Shown here piece after piece: positions 50,543 through 59,850 of a stretch of DNA of 64,000 bases. How positions within the stretch are numbered: position 1 is the stretch's first letter; every line of letters begins with the position of its first letter. Source of the DNA: Lachnospiraceae bacterium UBA1759. Lineage in GTDB: Bacteria > Bacillota > Clostridia > Lachnospirales > Lachnospiraceae. The notes under the pieces are model-generated. The model was given only the letters and a program-made list of their open reading frames with translations, ran no database searches and was not told the origin of the DNA. The stretch covers positions 50,398 to 114,397 of the forward strand of contig DCHF01000026.1 in assembly GCA_002315555.1 (NCBI GenBank). The letters are read 5' to 3'. The position numbers and the translations under genes were made by a program.

Positions 50543-51394
50543 ATGAAAATTATCGATATTTTACACCTGATCCATGAATATAAAGAATACGATGATGACG
50601 AGCAGGAAATCGGCACCGTCCGTGCGCTGAATGATGTGACGCTTTCTCTGGAGGAAGGCTCCTTTACGGTCGTGCTCGGTCATAACGGCTGCGGAAAATC
50701 CACGCTCGCCAAGCATCTGAATGCGCTCCTTCTTCCGACGGAGGGCATGGTCTATGTCTGCGGCGATAATACGCGCGAGGAGAAGGAGACCTGGAAGATC
50801 CGGAAAAATGCCGGCATGATCTTTCAGAATCCGGACAACCAGATCGTCGGCAATGTAGTGGAAGAGGATGTGGCATTTGGACCGGAAAACATCGGCATTC
50901 CGACGGAGACGATGGCGGAACGCGTGACGGAAGCGCTCGAAAAGGTCGGGATGACGGCGTATCGCCTGAATTCACCGAATCAGCTGTCCGGCGGACAGAA
51001 GCAGCGCATCGGCATTGCCGGGATGTTGGCTATGCGCCCCAAGGTCATCCTGATGGACGAACCTACCGCTATGCTGGATCCCTCCGGCCGTAAGGAAGTG
51101 CTGAAGATCGTGCATGAACTGAACAAGAACGAGGGTATGACGGTCGTCCTGATCACCCATTACATGGAAGAAGCCGTCGATGCCGACCGCGTCATCGTGA
51201 TGGACGGCGGCGAGCTTGTCATGGACGGCACCCCGCGTGAGATCTTCTCCCGCGTGGACGAACTGAAGGAATACCGTCTGACGGTCCCGCAGGTCACGGA
51301 ACTGGCCTGGGAACTGAAAAACGCGGGCGTGGATCTTCCGGACGGAATTCTGACCAAGGAAGAATTCGTGGAGGCATTATGCAGCTTACACTGA
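50543..51394 (+). CDS. ecfA1: Energy-coupling factor transporter ATPase EcfA1
   Basis: A 283-residue ABC ATPase. Walker A GHNGCGKST, Q-loop MIFQNPDNQIVG (the QNPDNQ form typical of EcfA), signature LSGGQKQRIGIAG, Walker B VILMDEPTAMLDP and switch VLITHYMEE are intact. With EcfA2 and EcfT it forms the shared engine that powers vitamin- or metal-binding S components, which are encoded elsewhere. The ATG at 50543 has GAGG upstream and replaces an 18-codon longer TTG frame. It overlaps the next gene by 16 bases. Confidence 0.93.
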   Translation: MKIIDILHLIHEYKEYDDDEQEIGTVRALNDVTLSLEEGSFTVVLGHNGCGKSTLAKHLNALLLPTEGMVYVCGDNTREEKETWKIRKNAGMIFQNPDNQIVGNVVEEDVAFGPENIGIPTETMAERVTEALEKVGMTAYRLNSPNQLSGGQKQRIGIAGMLAMRPKVILMDEPTAMLDPSGRKEVLKIVHELNKNEGMTVVLITHYMEEAVDADRVIVMDGGELVMDGTPREIFSRVDELKEYRLTVPQVTELAWELKNAGVDLPDGILTKEEFVEALCSLH

Positions 51395-52230
51395 AATCGG
51401 TTTCATACGTATACAACACGGACGCCGTCGAACCGCGCTATGCGGTAAAGGACGTGTCCCTGACACTGAATAAAGGGGAGTTTGTGGGCCTCATCGGTCA
51501 CACGGGCTCCGGAAAATCCACCCTCGTGCAGTTTCTGGACGGTCTGTTGAAACCGACCTCCGGCCAGGTCCTCTGCGATGGCGAGGATATTTTTGAAAAG
51601 GGTTATCCGATCCGTGAGCTTCGCAAGAAGGTCGGACTGGTTTTTCAGTATCCCGAGCATCAGCTGTTCGAATCGGAGATCCTGAAGGACGTCTGCTTTG
51701 GCCCCAAGAACATGGGCTGTTCTCCGGAAGAACAGGAGGCGCGCGCAAAGAAGGCCATCGCCCTGGTGGGACTGGATGAGTCGTATTACACAAAGTCGCC
51801 CTTTGAACTCTCCGGCGGTGAAAAGCGCCGCGTGGCCATTGCCGGCATTCTGGCGATGGGCCCGGATATCCTGGTACTCGATGAGCCGACTGCCGGCCTC
51901 GATCCTGCCGGCCGCGACGAGATCCTGGATCAGGTGGAACGCCTGAATAAGGAAGAGGGCATCGGCGTAGTCCTGGTCTCTCACAGCATGGAGGATGTGG
52001 CCGAACGCACCGACCGCATTCTGGTCATGAGCGGCGGCGTCCTTCAGTACGACGACACCCCGCGCAATGTTTTCCGCCACCGGGAGGAGCTTGCGGCCCT
52101 CGGACTCGATGTTCCACAGGTGACCGATATCTGCAGCTCGCTTCGCGAAAAGGGCTTTGCCCTTCCGGAGGATATCCTGACCGTCGCCGAAGCAAAAGAA
52201 GAAATCTTAAAGGTGCTTAAAAAATCATGA
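51379..52230 (+). CDS. ecfA2: Energy-coupling factor transporter ATPase EcfA2
   Basis: A 283-residue partner ATPase. Walker A GHTGSGKST, Q-loop LVFQYPEHQLFE (the QYPEHQ form of the second ATPase), signature LSGGEKRRVAIAG and Walker B ILVLDEPTAGLDP are intact. The start lies inside ecfA1 and the stop overlaps ecfT in ATGA, so the three subunits are co-translated, as usual for this heterotrimer. Confidence 0.93.
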   Translation: MQLTLKSVSYVYNTDAVEPRYAVKDVSLTLNKGEFVGLIGHTGSGKSTLVQFLDGLLKPTSGQVLCDGEDIFEKGYPIRELRKKVGLVFQYPEHQLFESEILKDVCFGPKNMGCSPEEQEARAKKAIALVGLDESYYTKSPFELSGGEKRRVAIAGILAMGPDILVLDEPTAGLDPAGRDEILDQVERLNKEEGIGVVLVSHSMEDVAERTDRILVMSGGVLQYDDTPRNVFRHREELAALGLDVPQVTDICSSLREKGFALPEDILTVAEAKEEILKVLKKS

Positions 52231-53030
52231 TTCGTGACATAACGCTCGGACAGTATTATGCCGCGGATTCCGTCATTCACAAGCTGGATCCGCGTGTAAA
52301 ACTGGCCTTCACACTTTTATACATCGTATCGCTCTACGTGGGAAACGGCGTCTTTTGCTATGTTTACGCGGCAGCGTTCCTTGCCTTTGTGATCGTGCTT
52401 TCCAAAGTCTCGGTCCGCTTTATGGTCAAGGGCCTCCGCAGCATTGTTTTCCTGCTGGTCCTTTCCGCGGCCTTCAACCTGTTCCTGGTCGATGGCAACG
52501 TTCTGGTCAAATTCTGGATCATCCGTATCACCGACAAGGGCTTGCAGATGGCAGCGAAAATGGTCATCCGTATGGTCTTTTTGATCATGGGTTCCAGCCT
52601 GATGACGCTGACCACCACGCCGAACGACCTGACGGACGGCCTGGAAAAGGGCCTGGGCTTTCTGAAAGTGATCCGTGTCCCGGTCCACGAGATCGGCATG
52701 ATGATGAGCATTGCGCTTCGTTTCATCCCGATCCTGATCGAGGAGGTCAACAAGATCATGAAAGCGCAGATGGCCCGCGGCGCAGATTTTGAGACCGGTG
52801 GTCTGTTCAAGAAGGCCAAGGCCATGGTGCCGCTTCTGATCCCGCTGTTCATTTCGGCATTCCGTCGTGCAAGCGACCTCGCGCTGGCGATGGAAGCGCG
52901 CTGCTACCACGGCGGCGACGGCCGCACCAAGCTGCATCCGCTGAAATATCATACAGCGGATTATATCGCCTACGGCATTCTGCTGTTCTATCTCGGCAGC
53001 ATGATCGCGCTGGGCATTTTAGTGAAATAA
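52227..53030 (+). CDS. ecfT: Energy-coupling factor transporter transmembrane protein EcfT
   Basis: A 267-residue protein with about six membrane helices. DPRVKLAFTLLYIVSL near the N-terminus and the two coupling motifs MKAQMARGADFE and AMEARCYHGGDGRTK on the cytoplasmic helices identify EcfT; the ARC form of the second motif is, to my recollection, common in Firmicutes. It links the two ATPases to exchangeable S components. truA begins 86 bases later. Confidence 0.93.
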   Translation: MIRDITLGQYYAADSVIHKLDPRVKLAFTLLYIVSLYVGNGVFCYVYAAAFLAFVIVLSKVSVRFMVKGLRSIVFLLVLSAAFNLFLVDGNVLVKFWIIRITDKGLQMAAKMVIRMVFLIMGSSLMTLTTTPNDLTDGLEKGLGFLKVIRVPVHEIGMMMSIALRFIPILIEEVNKIMKAQMARGADFETGGLFKKAKAMVPLLIPLFISAFRRASDLALAMEARCYHGGDGRTKLHPLKYHTADYIAYGILLFYLGSMIALGILVK

Positions 53031-53116
53031 GGGTCCCGAAAAGCTGCGAACGCGGATGATATTCGGAAGTCTCAGGCCCGGTATGAGCCTGTCCCATAAG
53101 AGAAGGAGCACACGGC

Positions 53117-54166
53117 ATGCGTCGAATACGGCTGACAATTTCATATGACGGCACCAACTATGTGGGTTGGCAGCTGCAGCCCAACGGCGTGGCCATCGAG
53201 GAGGTCCTGAACAAGGCACTCTCAAAGCTTCTGAAGGAGGAGATCCAGGTCATCGGCGCAAGCCGAACGGACTCCGGCGTCCACGCGGACGGCAACATCT
53301 GCGTGTTCGACACGGAAAGCCGCATTCCGGCGGACAAATTCCGCTTTGCGCTGAACGAATTCCTGCCGCCGAACATCGTCGTGCAGGATTCCGATGAGGT
53401 CCCGCTGACCTTTCATCCGCGCAAGGTCAATTCCAGAAAGACTTATGAGTATCGAATCTTAAACCGCAAGCTTCCGCTTCCCAAGGAACGGGACTACTCC
53501 TATTTTTACTACTACGACCTGGATGTGGAAAAAATGAAGCGTGCAGCGTCCGTGCTCGTCGGTGAGCATGATTTTAAGAGCTTCTGTTCCATCCGCACCG
53601 ATGTGGAGGATACGGTCCGCCGCATCTATGAATGCACCGTCCGGAAAGAGGGCGATGTCATCACGATCCGCATCAGCGGCAACGGATTTTTGTACAATAT
53701 GGTCCGCATCATCGTGGGAACGCTGGTGAAGATCGGCTGCGGCATGATCCCCGAGGAATCCATGAAGGAGATCCTGGAGGCACGCGATCGCGCGAAGGCC
53801 GGTCCCCGCGCACCGGCGCAAGGCCTGACGTTAAAGTCCATTTATGAGGAGGAAGAGCTGATCCCGGTAATCGATGAGGAAAACCCGCATTGGTCGTATC
53901 TGCTGGATCAGCGCGAGGTTACATCGGCCGGGAAGGCATACATGACGATCCGCTATGTGGACGCACCGGACTATGACCGTCTTCTTTTGCGACTGACAAA
54001 ACAGCTGTCAAGAAACGGTGCCTCCGCCATCATCATTACCGATGAGACCGGCCGTCTTACAGACGGCATGACGGAAGACTATTTCACGTATCACCTGCTG
54101 GAAGATGGTTCGTTTGTGACCCGGGATGAACACCGGGAAAAAGATAAAACGGAGGAATTTGAATGA
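53117..54166 (+). CDS. truA: tRNA pseudouridine synthase A with C-terminal extension
   Basis: A 349-residue protein. The first 245 residues are a complete TruA: ISYDGTNYVGWQ, catalytic Asp52 in ASRTDSGVHADGN, FHPRKVNSRKTYEY, FLYNMVRIIVGTL and the end motif PAQGLTLKSIYEE. It converts uridines 38-40 in the tRNA anticodon arm to pseudouridine. About 100 further residues follow, with a small alpha/beta-like pattern (YMTIRYVDAPDYDRLLLRLTK, then SAIIITDETG); standard TruA ends near 250. The extension is not recognised. GAAGGAG precedes the start, and the next gene overlaps by four bases. Confidence 0.92.
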   Translation: MRRIRLTISYDGTNYVGWQLQPNGVAIEEVLNKALSKLLKEEIQVIGASRTDSGVHADGNICVFDTESRIPADKFRFALNEFLPPNIVVQDSDEVPLTFHPRKVNSRKTYEYRILNRKLPLPKERDYSYFYYYDLDVEKMKRAASVLVGEHDFKSFCSIRTDVEDTVRRIYECTVRKEGDVITIRISGNGFLYNMVRIIVGTLVKIGCGMIPEESMKEILEARDRAKAGPRAPAQGLTLKSIYEEEELIPVIDEENPHWSYLLDQREVTSAGKAYMTIRYVDAPDYDRLLLRLTKQLSRNGASAIIITDETGRLTDGMTEDYFTYHLLEDGSFVTRDEHREKDKTEEFE

Positions 54167-54897
54167 GAATTTTGATCGTTCGCCACGGCGACCCGGATTA
54201 TGAGCATGATACATTGACTGAAAAAGGATGGGTAGAAGCAGAGTGTCTTGCGGAAAAAATGAAGAATATCGAAGCAAAGGCATATTATGTTTCTCCGCTC
54301 GGCCGCGCAAAGGATACGGCAGCACCTACCCTGAAGGCGGTGGGAAGAGAGGCTGAGGAATGCTGGTGGCTGGAAGAATTCTTCAAACCGCAGATCCATC
54401 GGCCGGATATTCCGGACCGTACCACCATCGCATGGGACTGGCTTCCGGCGGACTGGACCGTGTGCCCGGAGCTTTTCGACAAGGATGCATGGAAGGACAA
54501 TGCTGCTATGAAGGAGGGCAAGGTCGGCGAGGCTGCGGAGAAGGTTTTTGCTGAACTGGATAAGCTGCTTGCGACCCATGGATATGTTCGCGAGGGCGAG
54601 GTCTACAAGACCGAGCAGGGGAACTGCGATACCATCGTGTTCTTCTGCCATCTGGGTCTGGAGTGCCTTCTGTTAAGCCACCTCATCGGAACGTCTCCGA
54701 TGATCTTCTGGCAGGGTTTTGCCTGCGCACCGACTTCCGTGACCACGGTCGTGACGGAGGAGCGCCGTAAGGGCACCGCCTGCTTCCGAATCACGGAGTT
54801 CGGTTCCATCGAGCATCTGTATGTAAAGGATGAAAAACCGTCCTTTGCAGGCCGCTTCCGTGAGATCTACGAAAACGACTGGGAGAGACTGGACTGA
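54163..54897 (+). CDS. Histidine phosphatase family protein
   Basis: A 244-residue cytosolic phosphatase-fold protein. ILIVRHGDPDYEHDTLTEKGW holds the catalytic His near residue 8, YYVSPLGRAKDTAAPTL the second Arg, and IVFFCHLGLECLL the late His. A longer central insert (about 80-150, rich in Trp and Lys) sets it apart from the smaller family member at 31371. Overlaps with truA (ATGA) and with the AEC gene (TGATG) show translational coupling. The substrate is unknown. Confidence 0.85.
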   Translation: MRILIVRHGDPDYEHDTLTEKGWVEAECLAEKMKNIEAKAYYVSPLGRAKDTAAPTLKAVGREAEECWWLEEFFKPQIHRPDIPDRTTIAWDWLPADWTVCPELFDKDAWKDNAAMKEGKVGEAAEKVFAELDKLLATHGYVREGEVYKTEQGNCDTIVFFCHLGLECLLLSHLIGTSPMIFWQGFACAPTSVTTVVTEERRKGTACFRITEFGSIEHLYVKDEKPSFAGRFREIYENDWERLD

Positions 54898-55829
54898 TGT
54901 TTACGATTGCGCTGACCAACGTGCTGGTCACGATCTTCTATATCCTTCCCGGTTATCTGGCCCGGAAGCTGAAGCTGGTCAAGGAGACCGAACTCGGTAT
55001 GGCTTCCGGTATCCTGATCCATATCGGTACACCTTTTCTGATCGCGTCCGCATTTCTTGATATGGACTTTTCCTGGCAGACGCTGGGGGAGATGGGAGTA
55101 TTCTTCCTGCTTGCGCTATTCCTGCAGGGAGCGTTCCTTTTGATCCTGTGGCTGATCTTCCGTAAGCAGTTCCACAATATCAAGTACCGTTTGTTGTCCA
55201 TTACGGAACTCGGAAACGTGGGCTTTTTCGGTATTCCGATCATTCGCGCGCTGTTCCCGAACAATCCGGAGACCAGCTGTTACTGCACGATGTACATGAT
55301 GGCCATGAACGTCATCGCGTTCACCATCGGTATCTATTGCCTGACCGATGACAAGAAGTATATTTCTCCGAGATCCGCAATCATGAACGCGACGACGCTC
55401 GGCATCGTATTCGGCATCCCGATGTTCATGTTCGGCGCGAAGGAGGTCTTACCGACGGCGCTTTTGAACGGTATCCGTACCATCGGAAACATCTGCACAC
55501 CGCTTGCCATGATCATTCTCGGCATCCGTCTGGCCTCGGCACCGGTTTCCGAGATCTTTAAGAATAAGCAAGCCTACCTGGGCGTTATTTTCAAATTGAT
55601 CGTATATCCGCTTTTTGCCTTTGCGGTCGTTTGTTTTCTGCCGCTTCCCTATTCCCTGAAAGCCACGATCGTCGTTCTTTCATCGGCGCCGTGCGCAGCC
55701 ATTGTCCTGAGCCTTGCGGAGCTCCATCACGTTGAAAGTAAGATGGCGGCCAATATGTTGATCTTAAGCACGGTTTTGTGCTTCATAACGATTCCCCTTC
55801 TGACGCTGCTTCTCCCGCTGATGAAGTAA
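54897..55829 (+). CDS. AEC-family transporter
   Basis: A 310-residue membrane protein with about ten helices, in the same superfamily as the carrier at 23445. ELGNVGFFGIPIIRALFPNNPE is the first crossover; VLSSAPCAAIVLSLAELHHVESKMAANMLILST is the second. Organic anions are the usual cargo. It begins within the stop codon of the phosphatase gene and ends 31 bases before a sugar isomerase-like gene. Confidence 0.85.
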   Translation: MFTIALTNVLVTIFYILPGYLARKLKLVKETELGMASGILIHIGTPFLIASAFLDMDFSWQTLGEMGVFFLLALFLQGAFLLILWLIFRKQFHNIKYRLLSITELGNVGFFGIPIIRALFPNNPETSCYCTMYMMAMNVIAFTIGIYCLTDDKKYISPRSAIMNATTLGIVFGIPMFMFGAKEVLPTALLNGIRTIGNICTPLAMIILGIRLASAPVSEIFKNKQAYLGVIFKLIVYPLFAFAVVCFLPLPYSLKATIVVLSSAPCAAIVLSLAELHHVESKMAANMLILSTVLCFITIPLLTLLLPLMK

Positions 55830-55860
55830 GGAATTAAAAACAAAAGAAAAGGAGAAACCT

Positions 55861-56682
55861 ATGAGACTTGGTATGAACGGCGGCTTGAAAGCTGCCGGAC
55901 CGGAGGATTGGGCGCAGAAGATGGCGGACCTCGGCGTACGTGCGGTGGCATTCCCTGTGACGTTTGAGGCGGATCTCAAGACCATCGACGCATACGCGGA
56001 GGCGATCCGTGCACGTGATATCGTGATCGCGGAGGTCGGTGCGTGGTGCAACCCGCTCTGTCCGGACAAGGCCATCGCCGAAGCTGCGGAGCATCGCTGC
56101 ATTGAGCAATTGAAGCTTGCGGACTATCTGGGCGCGAACTGCGCCTGCAACATTACCGGTGCGGACGGCCCCATCTGGGACGGCTGGTATCCGGGCAACT
56201 ATTCTCCGGCGTTTTATGATAAGATCGTCACCACCACGCAGCGGATCATTGAAAAGGCCGCTCCGAAGAACACCGCATGGTCTCTGGAGCCGATGCCCAA
56301 CATGATTCCGGCCGGCCCGGATGAGTATTTAAAGCTCATGGAAGATGTGGGCTCCGAGCATCTGAAGGCGCATCTGGATATCATCAACTGGATGAATTCC
56401 TTTGACCGCTTCCTTCATCAGCGTGAGTTCATGGACGATGTTTTTGCAAAGATGCACGGCAAGATCGTCAGCTGCCATTTCAAGGATATCATCCTGAAGC
56501 AGGAGCTGACCTTCCAGATCGTGGAGGCCCCGGTCGGTGAGGGCATGTTCGACATTGACTATTACGTGAAAAAGGTCAATGAAGAGGATCCGAACCTTCC
56601 GCTGATGATCGAGCATCAACCGAACGATGAGGCGTTTATCCGCAGTATGAAATATGTGGCAGAACGCTATCGCAATATCTAA
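55861..56682 (+). CDS. Sugar phosphate isomerase/epimerase family protein
   Basis: A 273-residue TIM barrel of the AP-endonuclease-2/xylose-isomerase superfamily. Metal-site candidates are Glu in AWSLEPMPN, His in LKAHLDIINWM, His in IVSCHFKDI and Glu in PLMIEHQPND. It is related in fold, not closely in sequence, to the protein at 5192. AAAAGGAG precedes the start. It leads directly into the dehydratase-like pair after 12 bases, so it may supply or use a hydroxy acid handled there. Confidence 0.8.
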   Translation: MRLGMNGGLKAAGPEDWAQKMADLGVRAVAFPVTFEADLKTIDAYAEAIRARDIVIAEVGAWCNPLCPDKAIAEAAEHRCIEQLKLADYLGANCACNITGADGPIWDGWYPGNYSPAFYDKIVTTTQRIIEKAAPKNTAWSLEPMPNMIPAGPDEYLKLMEDVGSEHLKAHLDIINWMNSFDRFLHQREFMDDVFAKMHGKIVSCHFKDIILKQELTFQIVEAPVGEGMFDIDYYVKKVNEEDPNLPLMIEHQPNDEAFIRSMKYVAERYRNI

Positions 56683-56694
56683 AGGAGTTTTTGA

Positions 56695-57888
56695 ATGAGG
56701 GACCTGAAACATCTTTATTACTTTGAACGTCTTCTGGAAGACGCCAACAATGAGCTGATCCGCGATGCTCAGGAGGAAGGCCGGAAGTGCATCGGCACGG
56801 TATGCGAAAACGTACCGGAACCGCTGCTGAACCTGGACGGTGTTTTCTCCGCAAGACTTCGCGCTCCGCGTACCGGTTCGATGGAAATGGCCACGTACTA
56901 CATGACCAGTTTCCTCTGCGAGTACACGAGAGCGCTTCTCGAGCGTGCCATCGAAGGCGGCTATAATTTTACCGACGCACTGATCGCACCGGACGGATGT
57001 TCCATGATGAACCGTTGCGTGGAAAACATGGAGCTTCTGAAAACCATGGAGAAGGACGATTTCTTCTACGAGTACATGGAGATTCCGATGAAGTCCAATC
57101 AGAACGGTCTGAATCTGTATGTGCTGCAGTGCAAGAATCATATCCTGACGCCGCTTAATAAGCATTTCGGTACGGATATCAGTGATGCCGCCATCCGTAA
57201 GGCGGTTGCGGAGCATAACCGTGTCTGTGAGCTGATCCGGGCCATCGGCGATTACCGGAAGAGCGATAAGCCGGCCATCACCGGTTACGAGTTCCATATC
57301 ATTACGATGGTGACCTATGTTGCACCGAAGGACAAACTGATCCCGATGCTCGAGGAGACCCTGGAGGAACTGAAGACCCGTGAGCCGGACGAAAAGAACG
57401 ATTACCGCGCGCGCGTGGTGTTCGTAGGATCCGAGGTCGATGACGTGGATATGATCAAGCTCGTCGAAGAGAGCGGTGCGTACGTCTGTGCCGACCGTTT
57501 CTGCTACGGTTCCCTGCCGGGACGTCTGCCCATCGTGTTGAACGATGAGGAGGACGCGCTGACGCAGGTGTGCCGCCACTATATGGAAAAGAGCCAGTGC
57601 CCGCGTTACATGAACCAGGATAAGATCCAGGAGCGTAAGAAATACATTGCGGACATCGCTGAAGAGTACAATGCGGACGGTATCATTTTTGAGCAGATCA
57701 AGTTCTGCGATCCGTGGGCATATGAGCGTATGATGGGCTCTGCGATCTTAAGAGACAAGTATCATTATCCGGTGCTGACCATCGACCGTCCGTATCAGGT
57801 CGCGTCTTCCGGTCAGTTGAAGACCCGTGTACAGGCGTTTGTGGAAAGCGTCGAAATCAAGAAGATCAACGGAGGTAGAGCAGAATGA
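56695..57888 (+). CDS. 2-hydroxyacyl-CoA dehydratase family subunit (HgdB-like), small
   Basis: A 397-residue protein of the 2-hydroxyglutaryl-CoA dehydratase D-component / benzoyl-CoA reductase family. Cysteine-containing segments that could bind a [4Fe-4S] cluster are GTVCENVPE, APDGCSMMNRCVEN and GADGIIFEQIKFCDPW near the C-terminus. Such proteins remove water from (R)-2-hydroxyacyl-CoA through a one-electron ketyl mechanism. They need an ATP-driven activator, which is not encoded here. AAAGGAG precedes the start. The next gene overlaps by four bases and encodes the larger partner. Confidence 0.8.
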   Translation: MRDLKHLYYFERLLEDANNELIRDAQEEGRKCIGTVCENVPEPLLNLDGVFSARLRAPRTGSMEMATYYMTSFLCEYTRALLERAIEGGYNFTDALIAPDGCSMMNRCVENMELLKTMEKDDFFYEYMEIPMKSNQNGLNLYVLQCKNHILTPLNKHFGTDISDAAIRKAVAEHNRVCELIRAIGDYRKSDKPAITGYEFHIITMVTYVAPKDKLIPMLEETLEELKTREPDEKNDYRARVVFVGSEVDDVDMIKLVEESGAYVCADRFCYGSLPGRLPIVLNDEEDALTQVCRHYMEKSQCPRYMNQDKIQERKKYIADIAEEYNADGIIFEQIKFCDPWAYERMMGSAILRDKYHYPVLTIDRPYQVASSGQLKTRVQAFVESVEIKKINGGRAE

Positions 57889-59435
57889 GCAAAGAGATCG
57901 GTTCTGAAAGACTTGGTGATCTTTACACCAAGGGACTCGTAAAAAAACGCCGCGAATGGCGCGGTGTAAAGGATACCCTGTACGATTTCTGGCGTTGGCT
58001 CGGAATTATGGCGATTCTGGCCAAATTCATCGTTGTACCGCGTAATATCAAGGCGATGTTCCGCTATCGCTGGATGGCGAACTATCTGGCGGTTCCGATG
58101 ATGATCGATAAGAATACGACCGGTCTGCGCGGCCCGCAGCTTCGTATCGCGCATTTGGAATTTGACCTTGTGGCATCGGACGTTGCAAAGCTTCTCGCAA
58201 ACCTGTTCAAGGGTGACCGCAATACCGGCAACGACACGGAATTCTCCAAGAAGGTCGTTCTGGAGGACGAAAACGAGATGACCACCTTCATGATGGGCTT
58301 CCCGACGTTAATGGGCTTAAGCCGTGAGACGCCGTCCGTTTATGTTTCGGTACTTCTGAACCAGTATGCGGCATGTCATTACATTGACGTGGCGCAGGAG
58401 TTCGGCCTTCCGGGCGATGTCTGCCCGATGCCCGAAGCGGAAGCCGGCGTGTCCATCGACGATGACTATCCGGTCCTCGGCGCGTGCGCGGTCCAGTGTA
58501 ACACGACCTGCGACGGCTCCCTGATGGGCAACGGCGTCATCTCCAACAAGCTCGAGCTGCAGGACGGCATTCCGTGCTTCCAGCTGGCCGCTCCGCTTCG
58601 TCACCGCGAGGACGACGTGCAGGAATACGCCGCACAGGAGATCCGCGACTGTATCGCCTTCATCGAAAAGCACACCGGTGCCAAGTGGGACTGGGATTAC
58701 TATTTTGAGTGCGCAAAACGCGTCAATGAATCCACCCGCCATCGTCAGTTATGGCTTGACATGAGCAAGACCGACTATCCGCAGGTGTTCGGCGGCAACC
58801 TCGCGCTGTATACTGAAACCAACTATATGGCCATCTGCGGCAAGATCCAGGATTTTGTGGATACCGACCGTAAGATCACGGCCATCGCCGAGAAGGCCTA
58901 TGCAGCTAAGAATCCGGTCGTGAAGGAAGTCCGCCACAGAGCGATCATCTGGGGCGTTCAGTCTCATTACTACATGGATTTCCTGGTATGGCTGCAGAAC
59001 TGCTGGGGCATCATTCCGCTCACCGACATGCTGTCCATGGTTTCCACCCGCATCCTTTCCGAGGATGACAAGGAACAGGCTATCTACGATATGGCATGGC
59101 TCAATGAGAACATGATCATGAGAAACCGCACGCACGGCGGCTACAAGGTCCTTCTGGACGAACTGTGGGAGTTCTGCGAGGAATTCCGCGCCGATACCGT
59201 CATTCTCTGGGAGCATATGGCATGTAAGGCCCTGGACGGCATGCACGGCATGTTCGAAGAGAAGGCCCGTGAAAAGAACATCCACCTGATCTGGGTCACC
59301 CATGATCTGTTTGACCCGCGTATCGTTTCCCGTCAGGGCGTCCGCAACCAGGTCAATCAGTACATGCGTACCGTTTTCCATGAGGAGCCGCTGGATCCGT
59401 CACTGGAAGAGATCAATGACGAGAATGCATGGTAA
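57885..59435 (+). CDS. 2-hydroxyacyl-CoA dehydratase family subunit, large
   Basis: A 516-residue partner subunit. It has an N-terminal 70-residue amphipathic/hydrophobic lead (LYDFWRWLGIMAILAKFIVV) not seen in short family members. The dehydratase-like core follows, with Cys-containing segments CPMPEAEAG, ACAVQCNTTCDG and a C-terminal WEHMACKALDGMHGMFEE. The spacing of the cysteines differs from the small subunit. The pair may form a heterodimer on an unidentified acyl-CoA or free acid. AACGGAGG precedes the start. Confidence 0.75.
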   Translation: MSKEIGSERLGDLYTKGLVKKRREWRGVKDTLYDFWRWLGIMAILAKFIVVPRNIKAMFRYRWMANYLAVPMMIDKNTTGLRGPQLRIAHLEFDLVASDVAKLLANLFKGDRNTGNDTEFSKKVVLEDENEMTTFMMGFPTLMGLSRETPSVYVSVLLNQYAACHYIDVAQEFGLPGDVCPMPEAEAGVSIDDDYPVLGACAVQCNTTCDGSLMGNGVISNKLELQDGIPCFQLAAPLRHREDDVQEYAAQEIRDCIAFIEKHTGAKWDWDYYFECAKRVNESTRHRQLWLDMSKTDYPQVFGGNLALYTETNYMAICGKIQDFVDTDRKITAIAEKAYAAKNPVVKEVRHRAIIWGVQSHYYMDFLVWLQNCWGIIPLTDMLSMVSTRILSEDDKEQAIYDMAWLNENMIMRNRTHGGYKVLLDELWEFCEEFRADTVILWEHMACKALDGMHGMFEEKAREKNIHLIWVTHDLFDPRIVSRQGVRNQVNQYMRTVFHEEPLDPSLEEINDENAW

Positions 59436-59450
59436 AGGAGGAAGATTCAG

Positions 59451-59618
59451 ATGATGACTTTATTAAAGGTTTTACTGATCATCGCGATCGTAGTCGTAGC
59501 GCTGTTCGTGCTTCTGTTCGTGGTATATTTCTTCAACCTCGACATGAAACTGACGGCTGCTCTGTTCCCGCTTTTTGAGAAGCATTACGATAAGATGAAG
59601 AGGGATAAGAAGTTATAA
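59451..59618 (+). CDS. Small membrane protein, 55 residues
   Basis: The frame starts at an ATG with AAAGGAGG ten bases upstream and ends at TAA 59616-59618. Residues 3-29 form a strong hydrophobic helix (LLKVLLIIAIVVVALFVLLF), followed by an amphipathic, basic tail (FEKHYDKMKRDKKL). It lies 15 bases after the large dehydratase-like subunit, so it is co-transcribed and could tether that complex to the membrane. No family is recognised. Confidence 0.65.
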   Translation: MMTLLKVLLIIAIVVVALFVLLFVVYFFNLDMKLTAALFPLFEKHYDKMKRDKKL

Positions 59619-59785
59619 CTTTTGTGATTGTGTCTTCGGAGGCACCGGATAAAAAAATACAGTAATGAGTAGCTGAAAAAAGAGTTTCGCTACAGCCGGG
59701 CAATTTCCGCAAAGGAATACCGGCACAACTTCCTGTCTTTACCTGGTCACGGAAGTGGAGCTTTGAGCATAGCGGGAAGGCATAA

Positions 59786-59824
59786 AAAAGACCGTGAAGA
59801 TATTGGATCTTCACGGTCTTTTCA
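59786..59824. terminator. Bidirectional terminator
   Basis: AAGACCGTGAAGAT and its exact complement enclose an ATTGG loop, with A and T runs outside. It separates the plus-strand ecf-dehydratase run from the minus-strand peptidase operon. Confidence 0.95.
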
Positions 59825-59850
59825 TCTTTTATCAGCTTCAAAAAGCCCCT

